NCBI GenBank assembly: GCA_003151665.1
Contig: PLYD01000140.1
Location: 1-17,999, forward strand
Source of the DNA: Candidatus Dormiibacterota bacterium
GTDB lineage: Bacteria > Chloroflexota > Dormibacteria > Dormibacterales > Dormibacteraceae
DNA: 17,999 nt
Direction: 5' to 3'
Shown: in pieces, positions 1-7,493 of the stretch
Layout of the letters: every line of letters starts with the position of its first letter
Position numbering within the stretch: position 1 is the first letter of the stretch
Made by a program: the position numbers and the translations under genes
Notes under the pieces: generated by a model
The model's input: the letters and a program-made list of their open reading frames with translations, nothing else
The model's database searches: none
Told to the model about the DNA's origin: nothing

Positions 1-30
1 TGGGGGGACGTTGCTACATTATCGGCTTAG
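1..30 (+). CDS. possible 3' tail of an upstream gene
   Basis: Frame 1 is open from the window edge to a TAG at 28-30 and would encode a C-terminus reading WGDVATLSA. This could be the last codons of a gene upstream of cpaE, but ten codons cannot identify a family and the open frame may be chance. It would lie 57 bases upstream of the preferred cpaE start. A preceding Tad gene such as the missing cpaF is conceivable, but nothing in these bases shows it. Confidence 0.2.
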   Translation, partial: WGDVATLSA

Positions 31-70
31 TTGAGTTCCCGCGAGGCTCGCGAAAGCCCGGGACTGCGGG

Positions 71-77
71 AGGAGGG
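71..77 (+). promoter_or_regulatory. Shine-Dalgarno site of cpaE
   Basis: AGGAGGG lies ten bases before the ATG at 88. It is the only strong Shine-Dalgarno sequence I found in front of a gene in this window, and it decides the cpaE start in favour of ATG 88 over the in-frame TTG codons at 31 and 79. It suggests that translation starts independently here, while the downstream tad genes appear to rely on coupling. Confidence 0.7.
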
Positions 78-87
78 ATTGGATCGT

Positions 88-1326
88 ATGGCCGCAAATG
101 CGGGATCGGCGGCCGACCAGGCCCCGTCCGCGCTGCAGCTGCGCGTGCGCATGCTCGAGATGTCGCCGGTCTTTGCGGACCTCAGCGACGGCGCGCTCCG
201 TGCGCTTGCCAGGCGCATGCGGGTTGTCGGCCTGCCTTCTGCTGACAAGCTCAAGCTCGGAACCCAGCATGGCGATATCGTTGTCTTTTTGGCCTCTGGG
301 CTCGTCGAGCAGTCCCTGACCGACGCTGCCGGACGGGTACTGCTGACGCGGCGTCGCCTGCCGGGGGACCTGTTGATCCTGCCGGTGCATCGATCGGGCG
401 ACCGCTACGTGACCAGCATCGACGGGATCTCAAACGCCGTGCTGTTGGCCCTGGACCGCGACAGCATGATCCAGGGCTTGGGACTAGAGGTCGAAAAGGT
501 GGCGGCAGCGCTGGAGCAGCTTTGGACCCAGGAGCTGGCCGCAGTCGAGGCGGCCGAGGTCCAGCTGTCCTCGCGAACAGCTGCACCCATCGTGGCGTTC
601 TTCTCGGCCAAAGGCGGTTCGGGCGTGACGACTCTGGCCGTGAACACCTCTGCCGCTCTGGCGCGTACCTATCCACGACAGGTGCTCTTGATCGACCTTT
701 CCGCGCCGTTTGGCCATGCCGCGCTGTTCTCCGACCTGATCGCCACCGGATCGATCGCGAGCGCGGCAAAAGCGCCGCCCGCCGATTTCGACAAGGTGCT
801 GCGCCAACACATCGTCTATCACCGGTCTGGCATGGGTGTCCTCCCTGGCACCCTGCGGCCCGAAGAGGTCGACCTCATGACCGGCGAACTGACAGGACGG
901 GTCCTCGACATCGTCGTCAGCTGGCAGCGTGTCATCGTCGTCGACCTCGGCACCTCTCTCGGGGAGGCAGCGCTGGCGGTGATCGAACGGGCCGAGTGCC
1001 TGGTCGTGGTGGTGCCCCCCGAGATCGCCGCGATGACCGATGCGCGACGATCGTTGGCAGTCTTCCGCGACATCATGAACGTGCCCGACAACCGGATCGA
1101 GCTGGTACTCAATCAGCGCGTCCCCCACCCCCCGCTCGAGCGCGCCGCGATTGAAGGCATCCTGGGACGCAGGATGTCGGTGACCGTCGGCTTCGACGAC
1201 TCGAGGCCGGAGGACGCGACCCTGGCGGGCGGCCTCGTCCTGCAGCGCGATGCCTCTTCGCTGGTTTCGCGCGGCGCCACGGAGCTCGCTCGAGTGATCA
1301 TGGCGAATTTGAAGCTCAGTGGTTAA
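88..1326 (+). CDS. cpaE: TadZ/CpaE-type pilus localisation ATPase with N-terminal cNMP-binding-like domain
   Basis: This is a 412-residue cytoplasmic ATPase of the MinD/ParA family that in Tad systems places the pilus machine in the cell. Residues about 17-140 resemble a CRP/cyclic-nucleotide-binding beta-roll: a helix with the pattern SPVFADLSDGALRALA, then GDIVVFLASGLVEQSL and a GDLLILP stretch. The ATPase follows, with the deviant P-loop SAKGGSGVTT at about residues 173-182, an LLIDLS strand near 200 and the Walker B VVDLG near 286. The signature lysine before GG is present, but the usual P-loop lysine is valine, as is common in TadZ/CpaE proteins. No receiver-like domain, the usual N-terminus of this family, is visible. 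The start at ATG 88 is chosen for its AGGAGGG site; in-frame TTG 31 would add 19 residues. The stop overlaps the next gene by eight bases. The ATPase identity is secure; ligand binding by the N-domain is inference. Confidence 0.88.
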   Translation: MAANAGSAADQAPSALQLRVRMLEMSPVFADLSDGALRALARRMRVVGLPSADKLKLGTQHGDIVVFLASGLVEQSLTDAAGRVLLTRRRLPGDLLILPVHRSGDRYVTSIDGISNAVLLALDRDSMIQGLGLEVEKVAAALEQLWTQELAAVEAAEVQLSSRTAAPIVAFFSAKGGSGVTTLAVNTSAALARTYPRQVLLIDLSAPFGHAALFSDLIATGSIASAAKAPPADFDKVLRQHIVYHRSGMGVLPGTLRPEEVDLMTGELTGRVLDIVVSWQRVIVVDLGTSLGEAALAVIERAECLVVVVPPEIAAMTDARRSLAVFRDIMNVPDNRIELVLNQRVPHPPLERAAIEGILGRRMSVTVGFDDSRPEDATLAGGLVLQRDASSLVSRGATELARVIMANLKLSG

Positions 1327-1822
1327 GCGCCGGACCTCCACCGGCACGCGCACCGGGCAGGCCCTCGTCGAGTTCGCGATTGCTCTTCCGATCCTTATGC
1401 TTCTCGTCGCCGGGGTGCTCGAGCTCGGCCGTGGTTACGGGTACGCGATCGCCACCTCTGATGCGGCTCGCGACGGTGCTCGATACGCAGCAGGCAAGAC
1501 CTCGCTCACCAATGGTCCGGGCCTTGCCTCGATGTGCAGCATCATCACCGCCGACCTTGCCGCCGTGACCACCAACATCAGCTGCCCGACTCTCGTCGCC
1601 CACGCACCGCCCTTTGTGAGCGGCACTGATTTCACGAACCCCGTAGGCGGCCAGGCGGTCGTCGTCGTTTACTGCGGGACGAGCCTCAACTGCGTGGGCG
1701 CGACCAATGCGCTTTATCAGTCCGAGATCGACGTCTATGTCTATTACGGATTCAATGACCTGAATCTCTTTGGCGGGCGGATAACCATCTCCGGCTCGAG
1801 CAAGACGACCACCTCGTGGTGA
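1319..1822 (+). CDS. tadE: TadE-like pseudopilin (first copy)
   Basis: This 167-residue minor pilin-like protein belongs to the TadE family, whose members are cut by the prepilin peptidase TadV and take part in Flp pilus assembly. A short basic leader (KRRTSTGTRT) is followed by G13 and QALVEF, matching the type IVb prepilin pattern G/XXXXEF with glutamate at +5, then a hydrophobic helix to about residue 37. The rest is a small extracytoplasmic domain with four cysteines (CSII, SCPT, YCGT, NCVG), which could form two disulfides. It starts at GTG and overlaps the cpaE stop by eight bases, without a clear ribosome binding site, so translation is probably coupled. The second copy follows directly and shares the N-terminal motif but little else. 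The family call rests on the N-terminus; the domain beyond it is not recognised. Confidence 0.85.
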   Translation: MVKRRTSTGTRTGQALVEFAIALPILMLLVAGVLELGRGYGYAIATSDAARDGARYAAGKTSLTNGPGLASMCSIITADLAAVTTNISCPTLVAHAPPFVSGTDFTNPVGGQAVVVVYCGTSLNCVGATNALYQSEIDVYVYYGFNDLNLFGGRITISGSSKTTTSW

Positions 1823-2439
1823 AATCGAGGCGCCTCTCACGCGGTCAGGCGCTCGTTGAGTTCGCGCTGGTGGCGCCCGTCGTGCTGCTGATCATCGGCG
1901 CCACCGTCGATATGGGACGCGGCCTTCTTCTCTACGGCCTCCTCTCGGGTGCGTCGAGAGACACGGCACGGCAGGCAACCCTCGACTACTACAGCGGTTC
2001 GAACACGCTTCCGCCCAGCTGCACAGCGCTGACGACGCCCTGCTCACTTACATCGCTGGTGACGGGAGCCCACCTGTTGGACCCGCTTGGCGCGACCGTC
2101 ATCTATGTGGACTCGACCGCGATCTCGTCGCCGCCCACTTATGGCACCTACGTCGCCAATGCCGACCCGACCCAGCCGGGAACGATCACCCTTGCCGCAG
2201 GGGCCAACCCCAACACCGTGTACGTCTTCATCTACGAGCTGGACGCGTCTGGAGGCCCAACTCCGCGCTGGAGCTGTCCGACCTGCGCCGCGGCCACCGG
2301 CGCAGCGGTCCGCACCGCCGGCCATCAGAGGGTGGTCGTCGACTTCAAGTTGAAATGGCAGCCGGTGATGGCAAAGTTCCTGGGCATTCCAGCCGCCATC
2401 GTCTTCGACGCGCAAACCGTGAACAGGTTGGAGTTTTGA
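1816..2439 (+). CDS. tadE: TadE-like pseudopilin (second copy)
   Basis: This 207-residue protein is a second TadE-family pseudopilin. A basic leader ends in G10 followed by QALVEF, again the G/XXXXEF cleavage pattern, and a hydrophobic helix runs to about residue 33. The exported part carries four cysteines, two of them in a CPTC motif near residue 155 and two in SCTALTTPC near residue 62. Two adjacent GTG codons (1816 and 1819) could start it. The second gives a GTGA overlap with the stop of the first tadE, a classic coupling arrangement, and would shorten the protein by one residue. In TadE/TadF pairs of other Tad loci two pseudopilins also act together, so this could fill the TadF role; I cannot tell the two apart by sequence alone. 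Confidence 0.83.
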   Translation: MVKSRRLSRGQALVEFALVAPVVLLIIGATVDMGRGLLLYGLLSGASRDTARQATLDYYSGSNTLPPSCTALTTPCSLTSLVTGAHLLDPLGATVIYVDSTAISSPPTYGTYVANADPTQPGTITLAAGANPNTVYVFIYELDASGGPTPRWSCPTCAAATGAAVRTAGHQRVVVDFKLKWQPVMAKFLGIPAAIVFDAQTVNRLEF

Positions 2440-4772
2440 GCCCCCGCCGGCCGACCCGCGCCGCCAAACCACAGTCCGGGCAGGTGCTCGTGCTGGTTGC
2501 GGTCGCGCTGATGGCGCTGATCGGCTCCGCCGCTCTCATCCTGCTCGCCGGTTCCGTCGAATGGCAGAAGAACCAGCTTCAGGAGCTGGCCGACTCAGCC
2601 GCGCTGGATTCCGCGGTGAGCATCGGTGTCGGCTGCGACACTCCCAAGGCCACTGCGGTCATCACGAGGGTGAACACCTTCCTGGCCACGCGGCGCGCTG
2701 GCGCCGGCGTCCTGGCGATCGCCAACGGCACGTGCGCCACGCCGTACACCGGAACCAATACGTTCGCGGGCGGGCTCTCTGCGACCATCCACTACCCCTA
2801 TCGGGCACACCAACAGCAGGTCGAGGTGATCCTGACTCTGGCGCTGCCGATCTCTTTCGGCGCCGAGGTGGGGACCACGAGCACCACAGTGGTCCGTCGA
2901 GCCGTCGCTCAGCAGCTGGCGGCGTCCGCACCCACCGTCTCGGCCACCACGCTCACATGCGCTGGCGGACAGGTCAACGTCGCGGGCAGCGTCGTCACGC
3001 AAAATCTGATAGTTCGAACCGGCACCTGCGCGCTGTATGCGCACACGCGATTCAATGCCACGTCCGGGACGTATTCCGACACCGGAGATGTGAGCGTGCA
3101 TACGGACGGTCAGGTCTGGACGGCGCCGGGCACGTGTGTCGCCGGGTCGAACAGCGGCTCGTCGAGCGCCATCTGCTCCGACGGTTTCGAGACGACGGGC
3201 CACACTGCACCTTCGTGCGGCGCGGCTGCCACCTCGTATCTATCGGCAGGCGACAAGGCGGTGGACGCCAACCCATGTGCGGCGGGCACGGGGCCAGAGC
3301 CGGTGGCGGCCCTAGTCACCACCCTTCCACCTGAGCCCAACCTCGACCCCGTCGCGGTGGCCACCCTCACCGGCACCGGCGGGGCAGCCTGCACGGCCGG
3401 CGCCGCGCTGCCGAACATCGTCGTCGCCGGCACGACAGTCGCCACCGGGAACGCTGCAGTTCCGATCAAGGATGCAAGCGGCTTCTACCACTTCAAGCCG
3501 AGCTGCTATGGCTACATCAACCCGAGCTCTCTGACCGGTGGCGGCGGGGCCGCCATCGCCAATGTGCGAAAGGGCCCCGAGGTCGGGCCGTCGAGAGTGA
3601 CTGTGACTCCAACTATGCCGGTGGTCAGCACGGCGGGCAACCTGCTGGTGGTGGTGCTCCGCTCGGAAACCAGCCCTTCCAACAAGCCTTTCACGGCGCC
3701 TGCAGGGTGGGTGTCCGCGAACAGCGCCTTCCTTAACGGCACCGCACATGTCGAGATCTGGTACTACGCAAACAACCCGGGCGGCATCAGCAGCGCCGCT
3801 TTCGGGGTCAGGCCAGCGTCGATCGATGCCGTCGCCCAGATGAGCGAGTGGTCGGGTGTTGCCACAGTGTCCCCGCTCGACAAGGCCGGGAGACTGGGCG
3901 TCAGAAAAAAGACCAAGACCCCGACGATTTCTACCAGCGCGGCGACCGCCTCGGCCAACGAGCTCGTGATCACCGACATCGGATCCAGCCGCGGGCAAAA
4001 TCCCCAGACGTACACGCCGGGGATCGGGTGGACCAACCTGACCAACGACCCGGGCAACTTCTTCTTGAGTGATGACCGGCTCAATCTGCCGTCCGGCGTG
4101 GCGAGCGAGAGGGTAACTGCGACCCAGTCGACCACGTGGGCGATGACGATCGCAGCCTTCAAGCCCGCTGGTGGCGGCGGCGCCGGCGCCGGCGCCGTGC
4201 TCGATCCCGGCTTCTACTACTTCAACGGTTCTGGTTTCGCAGGTGGTGGCGGCATCTGCCTCAACGGCGGCACTCTGCTGGCGCGTGACGTGACCCTCGA
4301 GTTTGTCAACGCCGCGGGCTTCTCATCCGGAACCTGCGCCGCGGGCGGTGGGGCGAACTGCGCCGCCCCGTGCCAGCTGGGTTCGAACCCTGCGAGCGCC
4401 GCGGTCGACTCGCCAAACAACCTGACCTGGTTTGCGGCCCCGTGCAGCCTGTCCCCGACCGCCGGTGACGCTAGCTGCCCGGCGTCCGCCTGGTGCACGG
4501 CCGGTCGCCGGTCCTGCTCCAACCAGCTCGTCTGGGCGCCTGCCAGCAGCACTGGACGGATCAACCTCAAGGGCGCTAGCAACAAAGCGTGGTTGCTGGG
4601 CTCCGTCAGCTGGCCTGGGGCCTGCACCATCCAGGTCAATGGAACCGGCACGATCGCAGGAAACGTCGCTTGCGGCACCCTTTCCATCACGGCTGCTGTG
4701 GGGGCCGGCACCGCGGTCGGAAGCGATTCCGGGATCAGCACAGCCCTTGTCGAGGCGGTCCTGATCGAGTGA
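2436..4772 (+). CDS. tadG: TadG-like Tad pilus protein, cysteine-rich, with inserted adhesin-like domain
   Basis: This 778-residue exported protein resembles TadG/TadE-like Flp pilus proteins at its N-terminus: a basic leader, G15, and a hydrophobic helix at about 17-40, then WQKNQLQELADSAALDSAV, the amphipathic stretch typical of TadG. The prepilin glutamate is missing (QVLVLV), so processing by TadV is not expected. I choose TTG 2436, which overlaps the tadE stop as TTGA; the frame is open up to ATG 2355, which would add 27 residues lacking family features. Residues about 41-367 and 588-778 each hold ten cysteines and are rich in Gly, Ala, Ser and Thr. Between them, flanked by glycine runs, residues about 368-587 contain no cysteine and resemble a beta-sandwich domain of bacterial surface proteins (GNLLVVV, TAPAGW, VEIWYY, AFKP). 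It probably sits at the cell surface. The exact role in pilus assembly is unknown. Confidence 0.75.
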   Translation: MSPRRPTRAAKPQSGQVLVLVAVALMALIGSAALILLAGSVEWQKNQLQELADSAALDSAVSIGVGCDTPKATAVITRVNTFLATRRAGAGVLAIANGTCATPYTGTNTFAGGLSATIHYPYRAHQQQVEVILTLALPISFGAEVGTTSTTVVRRAVAQQLAASAPTVSATTLTCAGGQVNVAGSVVTQNLIVRTGTCALYAHTRFNATSGTYSDTGDVSVHTDGQVWTAPGTCVAGSNSGSSSAICSDGFETTGHTAPSCGAAATSYLSAGDKAVDANPCAAGTGPEPVAALVTTLPPEPNLDPVAVATLTGTGGAACTAGAALPNIVVAGTTVATGNAAVPIKDASGFYHFKPSCYGYINPSSLTGGGGAAIANVRKGPEVGPSRVTVTPTMPVVSTAGNLLVVVLRSETSPSNKPFTAPAGWVSANSAFLNGTAHVEIWYYANNPGGISSAAFGVRPASIDAVAQMSEWSGVATVSPLDKAGRLGVRKKTKTPTISTSAATASANELVITDIGSSRGQNPQTYTPGIGWTNLTNDPGNFFLSDDRLNLPSGVASERVTATQSTTWAMTIAAFKPAGGGGAGAGAVLDPGFYYFNGSGFAGGGGICLNGGTLLARDVTLEFVNAAGFSSGTCAAGGGANCAAPCQLGSNPASAAVDSPNNLTWFAAPCSLSPTAGDASCPASAWCTAGRRSCSNQLVWAPASSTGRINLKGASNKAWLLGSVSWPGACTIQVNGTGTIAGNVACGTLSITAAVGAGTAVGSDSGISTALVEAVLIE

Positions 4773-4815
4773 ATTTGCGGTATTCGGCGCAGCGTGTGAG
4801 CCTGTGAGCGATTAG

Positions 4816-5616
4816 ATGTCGATAACTGCAGGCCAAATCGGCCGGCCACGTAGAGCCCGGCTGTACATCGTCATCGGCGCAATCCTGGCCGTGCTCGCCT
4901 TTGGGACCGCCGCTGCTTTGGCGAGCCTTCCATTGCTTTCCTCGAGCTCAACGGGCACCCAGGTGGTCGTGGCCAAGAACACCATCACCGCGCGGACGCG
5001 GATCCAGGCGTCGGACCTGGAGCTCAAGTCCATAAGCCCCACCCCGCCCCAATCCTTCACCGCCGTCTCCCTGGTCGCCGGCAAGGGGGCGCGTGTCGAC
5101 ATCCCCGCGGGCTCGCCCGTGACCGCCAACCTCATCACCACCAGTCCCGACCAGCTCAACAGCAGCGACGCCACGTACCTGCCAATACCGCAAGGCTTCG
5201 TGGCGGAGACCATCCCCACCTCCGAGCAGATCGGCGTCGCCGGCTACATCCAGGTCGGCGACCGGCTGGTCGTCCTGGCGACGATTAGCACCGCGGCCTT
5301 CGGCCCTGGCACGGCGAGGCCCGTCGTTCGCACTGTGTTCCGCGACCTCGTCGTGATCAGGGTGGGCCCGGCGTCAGCGACTGATCAGTCAGGCGCGGGT
5401 CAGCTCACGAGCAGCCTCACCGTGTTGGTGACGAGCTGCGACGCCGAGTACCTGTTCTGGCTCCTCAACAACGCTGTCCTCAAGTACGAGCTCGAATCTT
5501 CCAGCGACTACGGAACCATCCCGACGGCCGCCGATTCCAAGTGCCCGAACCTCAGCTCGGCGACTGGAGTCGGTCCGAAGCAAGTCGATGACAGATGGCA
5601 CTTCACGACGCCCTGA
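4816..5616 (+). CDS. cpaB: Flp pilus assembly protein CpaB (RcpC), SAF domain
   Basis: This 266-residue protein matches CpaB/RcpC. It has a basic N-terminus, one membrane segment at about residues 15-37, and then a SAF domain (VVVAKNTITARTRIQASDLE through DIPAGSPVTANLI) in the exported part. The RcpC-type region follows, with the typical VGDRLVVLATI strand and a second conserved stretch that includes TVLVTSCDAEYLFWLLNNA. SAF domains in this family are thought to bind cell-wall or sugar polymers near the pilus exit. ATG 4816 lies 43 bases after tadG, the largest gap in this operon, with only a weak GTGAG-type site upstream. The stop is three bases from the tadB start. Two cysteines occur in the exported region. 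The family call is firm; the ligand is unknown. Confidence 0.87.
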   Translation: MSITAGQIGRPRRARLYIVIGAILAVLAFGTAAALASLPLLSSSSTGTQVVVAKNTITARTRIQASDLELKSISPTPPQSFTAVSLVAGKGARVDIPAGSPVTANLITTSPDQLNSSDATYLPIPQGFVAETIPTSEQIGVAGYIQVGDRLVVLATISTAAFGPGTARPVVRTVFRDLVVIRVGPASATDQSGAGQLTSSLTVLVTSCDAEYLFWLLNNAVLKYELESSSDYGTIPTAADSKCPNLSSATGVGPKQVDDRWHFTTP

Positions 5617-5619
5617 CCG

Positions 5620-6570
5620 ATGCCACTGATCATTGTCGCCGTCGCCGTCGCCGCCGCCGCAGGGGTGGCGCTGGTCATGTACGGACTTGTCAGTAGGGAC
5701 CGAGTCGTCGCGGCGACCAGCATCAATCAGAGCGCAAGAGTCACCTATCGAACCCTTGCCGATGTTCGCGAACAGCTGCGCCGTCGTTTTGAGCCGACCG
5801 GAACGCCGGTCTGGATCGCCGCGAACCAGAATGCAAACCCCCTGGCCGCCGACCTTGCCAGCGCCGATCTGCAACTGCGGCCGTACGAGTTTCGCCTGCT
5901 CCAGGTTGCGGTCGCGCTCGTGTTCGTGCTCGTCGCCTTCCTGCGATTCGGCGTCAGCATCGCGGTGCCGGTTCTCGGCGTGGTCGGCTACGTGCTGCCG
6001 GCCCTCTACCTGCGCAACCGGCGCGGACGCCGGCTCCAGACGTTCGAAGCCGGCCTGCCACGCGCGATGGAGCTGATCGCGAACTCGATCAAGGCAGGCC
6101 AGTCGATCGCGCAGTCGCTCAGCTCTGTCACAGATAACGCCGGCCCACCCCTCAACGAGGAATTCGGACTGGCGCGTCGCGAGATCGAGCTGGGCGCGTC
6201 CGTCGACAGCGCCCTCGGCAACATGGTGAAGAGGATGGGCAGCACCGACCTGCGGCTGGTCGTGATGGTGATCACCATCCAGCATTCGGTTGGTGGCGAC
6301 CTCCCGGCGATCCTCACCACGCTGGCGGACACAATGAGGCAGCGCGCAGAGATGCGCGATGAGATCCTTGCCGCCACAGCACAGTCTCGGGCCTCGAGCT
6401 TGATCATCACGCTGCTGCCAGTGGCAGCCGCGCTTGGCCTTTACTTCCTCGTCCCTGCTTACTTTCAGCCGATGTTCGTGAACCCGTTAGGGTGGGTGAT
6501 GATCGGCATTTCGGTGGGCTTACTCGTAATCGGAAACGTGATCATTCGCCGCATCACGAAGATCGCATGA
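5620..6570 (+). CDS. tadB: Tad inner-membrane platform protein TadB
   Basis: This 316-residue polytopic membrane protein is a TadB/GspF-type platform component that couples the CpaF motor to pilin insertion. It has an N-terminal membrane segment (about 3-24), a pair of segments around 88-128, a cytoplasmic T2SSF domain at about 145-265 (pattern FEAGLPRAMELIANSIKAGQ, then SVGGDLPAILTTLADTMRQR) and two C-terminal membrane segments. The SVGGDL box and the following helix are diagnostic of the family. It starts at ATG 5620, three bases after cpaB, without an obvious Shine-Dalgarno sequence, and its stop overlaps the tadC start as ATGA. In many Tad loci the motor gene cpaF directly precedes tadB; here cpaB does. 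Confidence 0.9.
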   Translation: MPLIIVAVAVAAAAGVALVMYGLVSRDRVVAATSINQSARVTYRTLADVREQLRRRFEPTGTPVWIAANQNANPLAADLASADLQLRPYEFRLLQVAVALVFVLVAFLRFGVSIAVPVLGVVGYVLPALYLRNRRGRRLQTFEAGLPRAMELIANSIKAGQSIAQSLSSVTDNAGPPLNEEFGLARREIELGASVDSALGNMVKRMGSTDLRLVVMVITIQHSVGGDLPAILTTLADTMRQRAEMRDEILAATAQSRASSLIITLLPVAAALGLYFLVPAYFQPMFVNPLGWVMIGISVGLLVIGNVIIRRITKIA

Positions 6571-7493
6571 ACGTGCTACCGATCATCGTTGGCCTGCTGG
6601 CGGCGGCAGGCGTGTGGCTCCTCTTCGCCGGCATCCGCGGCGCGCGCGTCGGTGACGCGGCTTCCCTTGCCCGCCAGCGCCTGGCACGCCAAGAGATTGG
6701 TCTCGGTCAGAGCGCAGTGGCCCTCGAACTCGAAAAGCCGCTGGGAGAGCGGTTGCTGATGCCGTTGCGGAGGTGGTTTACGTCGCAGGTGATCCGACTC
6801 ACGCCAGCCGCGCAGGCTGCAACCTTCCGACGCCACCTCGACTTCGTCGGCGCACCGCTTGGGCTCGACCCGGCCGGCTTGCAGATATTGCGCATCGCGG
6901 GAGCCGCAACCTTCGGCACCATCGGCGTGGCGCTCGGCGTGTTCATCGGATCGCCCGTTGCGCTCGGCGTCGCCCTGCTCGTGGGCGCCGCTTTTGGCTT
7001 CTACCTGCCTGTGCTCTACCTGAATCAGCTGGTGCGGCAGCGGCGCGCCGAGCTCGAGAGCGCCCTGCCCAACGCGCTCGACGTGGTCGCCATCAGCATG
7101 GAGGCCGGTCTTGGTCTTGATCGGGCGCTGGAGCAGCTCGTGCGCCACCAGGAGGGCCCCCTGACCCTGCTCGTGGCTCGGGCCCTGCGCGAGATCGAGC
7201 TGGGCCGGCCGCGGCCTGAAGCGCTTGAGGAGATGGCGCAAGCGACGGGCATCGAAGACTTCGTGGCCCTTGTGCGGTCCATCCTGCACGCAGAGCGGAC
7301 AGGCGTCCCGATCGCCCGCACCATTGCGGCGCATTCAGCGCAGATGCGCGTCAAGCGCCGGCTTCGCATTCGCGCAGAAGCTGCTCAGGCGTCCTTAAAG
7401 ATCCTGCTGCCCACCGTCGGTTGCGTGTTCCCGACGCTATGGCTGATCCTCCTGGGACCAGCCCTGCTAGTCGTTCTCGCGATCAAGCACTAG
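6567..7493 (+). CDS. tadC: Tad inner-membrane platform protein TadC
   Basis: This 308-residue membrane protein is the second T2SSF-domain platform component and the usual partner of TadB. It has an N-terminal membrane segment, paired segments around 110-160, the T2SSF domain from about 168 (RRAELESALPNALDVVAISM, then AERTGVPIARTIAAHSAQMR) and a C-terminal hydrophobic hairpin (ILLPTVGCVFPTLWLILLG). The ATG at 6567 overlaps the tadB stop as ATGA; the frame is open further upstream, but that extension lies inside tadB and is not plausible. The last 27 bases overlap the 3' end of the convergent hydrolase gene. This is the last Tad gene in the cluster; no TadD-like TPR protein follows. Confidence 0.9.
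   Translation: MNVLPIIVGLLAAAGVWLLFAGIRGARVGDAASLARQRLARQEIGLGQSAVALELEKPLGERLLMPLRRWFTSQVIRLTPAAQAATFRRHLDFVGAPLGLDPAGLQILRIAGAATFGTIGVALGVFIGSPVALGVALLVGAAFGFYLPVLYLNQLVRQRRAELESALPNALDVVAISMEAGLGLDRALEQLVRHQEGPLTLLVARALREIELGRPRPEALEEMAQATGIEDFVALVRSILHAERTGVPIARTIAAHSAQMRVKRRLRIRAEAAQASLKILLPTVGCVFPTLWLILLGPALLVVLAIKH

Noticed and set aside
1..30. TACATTAT at 15-22 as a -10 box for cpaE
   Set aside because: No -35 box can be seen because the sequence begins just upstream, and the same bases may be the tail of an upstream gene.
31..87. N-terminal extension of cpaE from TTG 31
   Set aside because: The strong AGGAGGG at 71-77 is correctly spaced for ATG 88, and the extra 19 residues match nothing.
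484..1353. 289-codon minus-strand open frame
   Set aside because: It is antisense to the cpaE ATPase domain and rich in Arg, His and Asp without motifs.
4171..4197. Short GCCGGC-type tandem repeat in tadG
   Set aside because: It encodes a Gly/Ala linker in frame. It is too short to be a regulatory or phase-variable repeat, and its units of three and six bases do not shift the frame.
4773..4815. Possible promoter or small gene between tadG and cpaB
   Set aside because: The 43 bases show no convincing -10/-35 pair, hairpin or start codon with a ribosome site; I treat it as an ordinary operon gap.
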